46,762 nt of DNA from GWE2-40-63 sp050251815 (GTDB lineage: Bacteria; Bacteroidota; Bacteroidia; Bacteroidales; SZUA-534), in assembly GCA_050251815.1 (NCBI GenBank), contig JBFWMB010000022.1, positions 1-46,762 of the forward strand, in the 5' to 3' direction. This document shows positions 42,155-46,762 of the stretch, one piece after another (the stretch's first letter is position 1; every line of letters starts with the position of its first letter). The notes under the pieces were generated by a model. The model made no database searches. It was not told the origin of the DNA and saw nothing but the letters and a program-made list of their open reading frames with translations. The translations under genes were made by a program, and so were the position numbers.

Positions 42155-42863
42155 TAAAATAAAGCCATTAATTCATCCTAGATTTTTACAATTGCTATCT
42201 GGTTGGTATTTTAAGGTTAGAAAGTTATACTATTTATTTCTTTTAGCGCCCGTAAACATTAGAAATGACACTTCGGATATAAGAGCGTTTGAACAAGTGT
42301 TTCTTTTTAAAGAATATGATTTAAGCTTTGATTTTAAACCAAAAATCATAATTGATGCGGGAGCCAACGTGGGCTATGCCAGCATCTATTTTTCTCGTTT
42401 ATTTAAAAAGGCTAAAATTATAGCCATTGAACCAGAATTGTCGAATTTTACAGTGTTAATTGAAAATGTTAAACGTTACAAAAACATCATTTGTTTACAA
42501 AAAGGTGTTTGGTATAAGAGTGCTAAATTAACTATTTCAAATCCTGATGATTCCAAATGGAGCTTTAGGACTGTGGAAAGTGAAAGCAATTCTATTGAAG
42601 CTGTTACCATAGTTGGGCTTATGCATGAATATGCATTTAATTATATTGATGTTTTGAAGATTGACATTGAGGGAGCAGAAAAGAGTTTGTTTAAAGAAAA
42701 TTATGAGGATTGGTTACCAAAAGTAAGGATATTGATTGTCGAAATACATGATTATATTGATACTAAATGCAGAGAACGTGTTTTTAATGCAATTAGTAAC
42801 TATAATTTTAGTCATTATTGTTATGGTGAAAATACTGTTTTCAGAAATCATGATTTAGTATAA
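42144..42863 (+). CDS. FkbM-family methyltransferase
   Basis: 239 residues. KIIIDAGANVGYASIYFSRL is the FkbM SAM-binding motif, KIIAIEPELSNFTVLIENV the following acidic loop, and IDVLKIDIEGAEKSLFKENY the family motif. FkbM enzymes O-methylate hydroxyls in glycans and polyketides. It is the third methyltransferase in the cluster, pointing to a heavily methylated surface polysaccharide. Overlaps the GT14 gene by 11 bases. Confidence 0.92.
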   Translation: MTFSKIKPLIHPRFLQLLSGWYFKVRKLYYLFLLAPVNIRNDTSDIRAFEQVFLFKEYDLSFDFKPKIIIDAGANVGYASIYFSRLFKKAKIIAIEPELSNFTVLIENVKRYKNIICLQKGVWYKSAKLTISNPDDSKWSFRTVESESNSIEAVTIVGLMHEYAFNYIDVLKIDIEGAEKSLFKENYEDWLPKVRILIVEIHDYIDTKCRERVFNAISNYNFSHYCYGENTVFRNHDLV

Positions 42864-43795
42864 TGAAATCGTTAATCTGTATAAATACCTGCAATCGCCT
42901 TTCGGAGGTAAAAAAAAACATTATCCCCTTTTTACAATTTTGCCAAAAAACCGTGGGATTTGACTTTGTATTGTCGCTGGATGGTAACAACAAAGATTAT
43001 ATTGATTTTTGTGAAAATTATAATATTCCGTTATTATATTCATTGGAGCGAGAGGGAGTAGGGTTATCAAAAAACAGAGTGCTAAAGCAATTTCCGGATT
43101 ACAAGTACTATTTTTTTATTGATGATGATGTTGAATTGATTAATTCCAAAGTGTTTAGACTTTTTATTGACATTCATAAAAAACTAGATTACCATCACTT
43201 AAGCTATAGTGTAAATGATGATAAAAAAAATATTGTCAATATCCAGGTTGATTTATTAGGCGGTTATAAGGGTGGCGGGTGTTTTAACTTTTATTCAAAA
43301 AAAGCGATTGAAAGGGTTGGTGGATGGCATACCCTTTTTGCAAAGTATAAACGTTTTGGACATACTGAACACTCGTACCGTGTTTTTTATAGTGGATTAA
43401 ATCCTTATCCGTATTTGGCTGTTTCCAATATTTCTAATTTTTTAATCCTGAATGACCCTCCGCATGTAACTAATCTCTCGTTTGAACAAAACAAAAACGA
43501 ATTAATCTTCGAAGAGCAAGCCATGATCGATGCCAAACAAACCTATTTTCCGCTTACCACCTTATCGGAGTTTTACTTTAATGGGGAGGATATGAGTATA
43601 CCCAAACTGCATCCTGATTTGCAAAAGGGTCGATACGCATTATTAAAAGGAAGGAAAAAAATAAAAGCCTGGGGTAATTATTATTTTCACAAGTTTAAAG
43701 CCAGCGGCAATCCGTTTTATTTGATAATAGCTTTATTTTTGTACCCTACTAATAATTTGCTAAAACATTGGGTGAAGCAGGTGATTAAAGTATAA
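42863..43795 (+). CDS. Glycosyltransferase, GT-A fold (GT2-like)
   Basis: 310 residues. The N-terminal LICINTCNRLSEVKKNII, FVLSLDGNNKDYIDF, GVGLSKNRVLKQFPDYKYYF and FIDDDVELINSKVF give the nucleotide-binding and DxD metal site. The middle region has a GGYKGGGCFNFYSKKAIERV acceptor loop. The C-terminal tail is basic. It ends the tightly coupled cluster that begins with wzt. Acceptor and donor are unknown. Confidence 0.85.
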   Translation: MKSLICINTCNRLSEVKKNIIPFLQFCQKTVGFDFVLSLDGNNKDYIDFCENYNIPLLYSLEREGVGLSKNRVLKQFPDYKYYFFIDDDVELINSKVFRLFIDIHKKLDYHHLSYSVNDDKKNIVNIQVDLLGGYKGGGCFNFYSKKAIERVGGWHTLFAKYKRFGHTEHSYRVFYSGLNPYPYLAVSNISNFLILNDPPHVTNLSFEQNKNELIFEEQAMIDAKQTYFPLTTLSEFYFNGEDMSIPKLHPDLQKGRYALLKGRKKIKAWGNYYFHKFKASGNPFYLIIALFLYPTNNLLKHWVKQVIKV

Positions 43796-43810
43796 TCATT
43801 CGAATATTTG

Positions 43811-43863
43811 CATTATAAAGCAAATAACCAGTGTTTACTGATTTTTCTTACATTATAAAGCAA
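43811..43863. repeat. Two 13-bp direct repeats, 40 bp apart
   Basis: CATTATAAAGCAA occurs at 43811-43823 and again at 43851-43863 in the gap before the AAA ATPase gene. They may be duplicated regulator sites or traces of an insertion. Confidence 0.7.
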
Positions 43864-43917
43864 CATGGCTAAGGAAAGCTCTTGGAGAATTTCCATCAAA
43901 ATTACCCCAAAATAGTA

Positions 43918-43971
43918 TTACCCATAAGTAAATTATTCATAGCTTTGTATAAAACATTTACTTATGGGTAA
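43918..43971. promoter_or_regulatory. 16-bp perfect inverted repeat enclosing the -7 box of the AAA ATPase gene
   Basis: TTACCCATAAGTAAAT (43918-43933) and its exact reverse complement (43956-43971) flank 22 bp that contain TAGCTTTG (43940-43947), a full -7 match. The right arm covers the ATG at 43964. Transcription should start near the right arm, giving a leader of only about ten bases. A factor bound to both arms would enclose the promoter. Confidence 0.75.
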
Positions 43972-45172
43972 CGAAATAATTGTTCGACAGGCCTATCTTG
44001 ATAAGATTAAACCCTTTATTGGAACGAATCTTATAAAGGTGTTTGTAGGCCAAAGGCGAGTGGGAAAGTCGTATTTGTTACGCATGACCGCTGAATTTAT
44101 AAAAACGCGATACCCTAATGCCAATATACTTTTTATTGATAAAGAATTGTATGACTTTGATGCCATAACTGATTATAAGACTTTAATACAATATATTGAA
44201 AAGAACTATATTGAAGGCATCGAAAATTTCGTGTTTATTGACGAAATTCAGGAGATTGAACGCTTCGAAAAAGCCCTGAGACATTTTCAGAATCAAAATA
44301 ACCTCGAAATCTATTGTTCAGGTAGTAACGCGCAATTGCTTTCGGGCGATTTGGCCACCTTGCTTAGCGGGCGCTACCTGAAAATTGAAGTTAGTACCCT
44401 TTCATACCTCGAATTCCTGGAGTTTCATGGGGTTACCAATTCCGAAGAGGCGTTAATAAACTACCTTAAATGGGGTGGATTGCCTTTTATCCGCAATTTG
44501 CAACACACCGATGAGGTGGTGTTTGATTATTTGCGCAACATCATTTCAACTATTATTTATAAAGATATTATATACCGCTATAAAATAAGGAATGTTGCTT
44601 TTTTCGATAGTTTAATACACTATTTAGCTGCAAATACGGGGAATTTATTTACAGCTCAGAAAATTAGTATATACTTAAAATCACAAAAAGTTGATATTTC
44701 AACCAAAGTGGTTTTGAATTACCTCGATAACATTCAAAACGCGTTTTTACTTCATAAATTAAAACGCATTGATGTAAATAGTAAAAAGGTATTTGAAATC
44801 AATCACAAATACTATTTCGAGGATTGGGGCTTACGAAATGGCTTGTTGGGATTATCACATTTTTCGGTTCCCGATGTTTTAGAAAATGTGGTTTTTGCAC
44901 ACCTCAAACAATTGGGCTATTCGGTAAGCATTGGCGTGCTAAAAGACCTTGAGATTGATTTTATTGCTGAAAAGTCGGGAGAACTATTATATATTCAGGT
45001 TGCATACCTAATTGCCGATGCAAAGGTGAAAGAGCGTGAATTCGGTAATTTGCTCCGCATAAACGACAACTTTAAAAAGATTGTCGTGTCAATGGATCCT
45101 TATACAATTAGCGATATTAAAGGAATTAAACATATGCATTTAAGGGCATTTTTAACCACACAATCATTTTAA
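43964..45172 (+). CDS. AAA_14 / DUF4143 ATPase
   Basis: 402 residues. The AAA_14 ATPase has Walker A VFVGQRRVGKSYLL (about 29-37 for GQRRVGKS), Walker B NFVFIDEIQEI and the sensor segment YCSGSNAQLLSG. The DUF4143 C-terminal part has KVFEINHKYYFEDWGLRNGL and ends with a PDDEXK-like LEIDFIAEKSGELLYIQVAY. The family is common as scattered single genes in Bacteroidota and archaea; its role is not settled. The gene begins inside the right arm of a perfect inverted repeat, so autoregulation is likely. It is the first gene after the AT-rich glycan cluster. Confidence 0.93.
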   Translation: MGNEIIVRQAYLDKIKPFIGTNLIKVFVGQRRVGKSYLLRMTAEFIKTRYPNANILFIDKELYDFDAITDYKTLIQYIEKNYIEGIENFVFIDEIQEIERFEKALRHFQNQNNLEIYCSGSNAQLLSGDLATLLSGRYLKIEVSTLSYLEFLEFHGVTNSEEALINYLKWGGLPFIRNLQHTDEVVFDYLRNIISTIIYKDIIYRYKIRNVAFFDSLIHYLAANTGNLFTAQKISIYLKSQKVDISTKVVLNYLDNIQNAFLLHKLKRIDVNSKKVFEINHKYYFEDWGLRNGLLGLSHFSVPDVLENVVFAHLKQLGYSVSIGVLKDLEIDFIAEKSGELLYIQVAYLIADAKVKEREFGNLLRINDNFKKIVVSMDPYTISDIKGIKHMHLRAFLTTQSF

Positions 45173-45213
45173 GCAGTGAATTATTTCAATACCATAACAT
45201 AAATCGACGCATA

Positions 45214-45558
45214 ATGAGTGGAGGATTTTTTGAATACGACCAATATCGGATTGGTAGAATGGCTGATTCTATTGAGCAGGAGTTAAAAAATCAGGGAAAG
45301 AAAAAACCAAAGGATGATCTTTGGGGGACCGAAGATTACTATGAGAAGTATCCAGAGGATCGGTTTTACCCAACCTACACAGCCCTTGTGCAGGAAAAAC
45401 TGAGGGAGGCTGTAAATGCTTTGCGCCAGGCAGAAATCTATGCCCATCGGGTTGATTGGTTTTTGTCGGGTGATGATGGAGAAGATAATTTTCCCGAAAG
45501 GCTTTCAAGCGATTTAGAAGAATTTATGAAATCAAAGAAATACCTGAAAACAAAATAA
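45214..45558 (+). CDS. Small charged protein of the MSGG-Y-x-Y-x-x-x-R-I type, function unknown
   Basis: 114 residues, soluble, strongly charged and mostly helical. The opening MSGGFFEYDQYRIGRMADSI is a pattern that I recognise from conserved hypothetical proteins in many bacteria, but no function is known to me. The C-terminal part has VDWFLSGDDGEDNFPERL and a lysine-rich end. It lies 41 bp after the ATPase and 16 bp before the next glycosyltransferase, and may be co-transcribed with either. Confidence 0.75.
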   Translation: MSGGFFEYDQYRIGRMADSIEQELKNQGKKKPKDDLWGTEDYYEKYPEDRFYPTYTALVQEKLREAVNALRQAEIYAHRVDWFLSGDDGEDNFPERLSSDLEEFMKSKKYLKTK

Positions 45559-45574
45559 ACCGCTTAATAAATTT

Positions 45575-46597
45575 ATGTCTAATACCCCATTGGTAACCGT
45601 TTTAATGCCTTGCTACAATGCCCTGCCCTATTTGCCGGAGGCCTTAGAGTCGATTATTAACCAAACCTATACAAATCTTGAAATTCTATGCATAAATGAT
45701 GGTTCCACCGATGAAACCGGAGAAGTATTGGAGCGCTATGCAAAATCAGATTCCCGCATTCGGGTAATTCATAATTCTGAGAATATTAAGCTAATAAAAA
45801 CCCTTAATAAAGGTATTGATATAGCTACTGGCGAATACATTGCCCGTATGGATGCCGATGATATCGCCTTACCACAGCGAATAGAAACACAGCTTAGATA
45901 TTTAGAAACTCATAATCATACAGCTATTATATCAAGTGGTTTTATGCGAATTACAGAAGCGGGAAAGGAACAAAAAAGCGGCATTCCAATTTGTTTGTCT
46001 GGTGTTGCTTGTGCATTTGCTTCATTTTTTATTACACCACTTAGCCACCCAACCGTTTTTTGCCGAAGTCGGGTTTTAAAAGAGAATAAATATGCCGCGA
46101 ATGAAATGGCGCTTCATAGTGAAGACTTCGAACTGTGGACCCGTTTAATCAGGCAACCAATTCAGGTTTCAAATATACCAGTTGTATTACAGAAAAACCG
46201 GGTCAACTCATCAAGTGTTTCTCATAAATATGAGCTTATTCAGATTGAAAACTTTATATCGCTGCTTCAGCAGCATCATAAAATGATGGGCGTTAAACCA
46301 ATTGAGCGTAACATTGCAAAGGTCATAGGTTTACGTGCGGATAAGGAGGTGAGGCCAACTGATTTAAAAGAGGGGCTCTGGATTCTAAATAAATTAATGC
46401 ATAATTACCTTAATCAGGCCAGCAATTTAGAAAAACAAGAAATAAGAAGCATTGCTGCCTATGTTTTTATATCAACTATTCTGCAAGGAATTAAAAGAGG
46501 CTCTTTTACCTATAAGTTGGCCTGCTTGTGGCAGTCAATAAGCGGATTTAAATACTTTTTAAACCGACAAGCGTGGTTGTTTTTAAAGCATCGCTAG
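45575..46597 (+). CDS. Glycosyltransferase family 2
   Basis: 340 residues. LVTVLMPCYNALPYLPEALE, LEILCINDGSTDETGEVLER and the metal-binding YIARMDADDIALPQRIETQL are clear GT-A/GT2 motifs. FITPLSHPTVFCRSRVL and LHSEDFELWTRLIRQ form the acceptor region. It is separated from the main glycan cluster by the ATPase and the small unknown protein, so those two genes may have been inserted into a longer cluster that continues past the window. Confidence 0.92.
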   Translation: MSNTPLVTVLMPCYNALPYLPEALESIINQTYTNLEILCINDGSTDETGEVLERYAKSDSRIRVIHNSENIKLIKTLNKGIDIATGEYIARMDADDIALPQRIETQLRYLETHNHTAIISSGFMRITEAGKEQKSGIPICLSGVACAFASFFITPLSHPTVFCRSRVLKENKYAANEMALHSEDFELWTRLIRQPIQVSNIPVVLQKNRVNSSSVSHKYELIQIENFISLLQQHHKMMGVKPIERNIAKVIGLRADKEVRPTDLKEGLWILNKLMHNYLNQASNLEKQEIRSIAAYVFISTILQGIKRGSFTYKLACLWQSISGFKYFLNRQAWLFLKHR

Positions 46598-46605
46598 CAC
46601 TAGCG
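46592..46605. repeat. Small hairpin overlapping the last stop codon
   Basis: CGCTAG-CA-CTAGCG is a near-perfect palindrome that includes the TAG stop codon of the GT2 gene. There is no T run after it, so it is not a standard terminator. Confidence 0.45.
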
Positions 46606-46660
46606 GCTTAACACTCTAATGGTTCGTGTTTTAAAACCTTAAGAAAAACCAGACCGTTCT

Positions 46661-46707
46661 TTTTTTTGCCACGAATTCACAAAGGCTCTAAGATCCACAA
46701 AGTAAGG
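46661..46707 (+). repeat. Partial repeat related to the CACAGAG family (copy K)
   Basis: A T run, GCCACGAATTCACAAAGG, then CTCTAAGATCCACAAAG: a left arm of a related design. A possible right arm (TGCCGTGAAT) reaches the window edge and is cut off. Confidence 0.45.
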
Positions 46708-46762
46708 TAGTGCTTTTTATTGCTCTGGAGTCTGGGTAGAACTGTTTTTTTGCCGTGAATGC

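Overview
The window looks like a chromosomal segment of a Bacteroidota bacterium, most likely an environmental member of the Marinilabiliales/Prolixibacteraceae type. The evidence is two proteins with type IX secretion (T9SS) C-terminal signals, a PorZ-like T9SS component, many TAnnTTTG -7 promoter boxes, a near absence of Shine-Dalgarno sequences, and conserved genes of that phylum. The family-level guess is inference.

Layout. 1-3.1 kb: the 3' end of mnmG, two perfect 14-bp parS-like palindromes 50 bp apart (suggesting nearness to the replication origin), and typA. 3.1-4.6 kb: a single-domain response regulator and a PAP2-type membrane phosphatase, both on the minus strand. 4.9-11.4 kb: a TetR regulator with a well-formed promoter and overlapping candidate operator, then a LolA-like periplasmic protein, two FtsX/MacB-type permeases, an ABC ATPase and an outer-membrane barrel. 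Together these look like an inner-to-outer membrane lipid or hydrophobic-substrate transport line. 11.6-22.3 kb: housekeeping and signalling genes (pgk, nitroreductase, PorZ-like, recO, an aminotransferase, a TPR-PAS-SpoIIE phosphatase, rdgB, a second response regulator).

22.5-29.8 kb: one gene for a 2440-residue T9SS-secreted LamG/PKD protein. It contains two 1910-bp direct repeats, with one mismatch found in the stretches compared, separated by a diverged linker. Head to head with it is a polysaccharide ABC-exporter permease (wzm type). Its ATPase partner (wzt type) lies 4.7 kb further on. The gap between them begins and ends with copies of one family of imperfect palindromic repeats (CACAGAG/GTGGTGAA type). 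It holds an unknown gene, a 41-bp-period array of small hairpins, an AlbA_2/HATPase/HTH protein and a GxxExxY (PD-(D/E)XK-like) protein tightly bracketed by two repeat copies. The repeats carry a small hairpin whose arms vary in a compensatory way.

36-43.8 kb: an AT-rich, tightly packed polysaccharide cluster (three methyltransferases, five glycosyltransferases) co-directional with wzt. The composition changes abruptly inside wzt, between the ATPase and the substrate-recognition domain. 43.9-46.8 kb: an AAA_14/DUF4143 ATPase whose -7 box lies inside a 16-bp perfect inverted repeat, a small unknown protein, another GT2 glycosyltransferase, and a partial repeat copy at the window edge.

Functionally, the central theme is the cell surface: T9SS parts and cargo, O-antigen or A-LPS-like polysaccharide export and synthesis, and lipid transport. 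The best candidate for something undescribed is the repeat family with its GxxExxY nuclease-like gene, which together resemble a REP/RAYT-like or cassette-like system invading the exporter operon.
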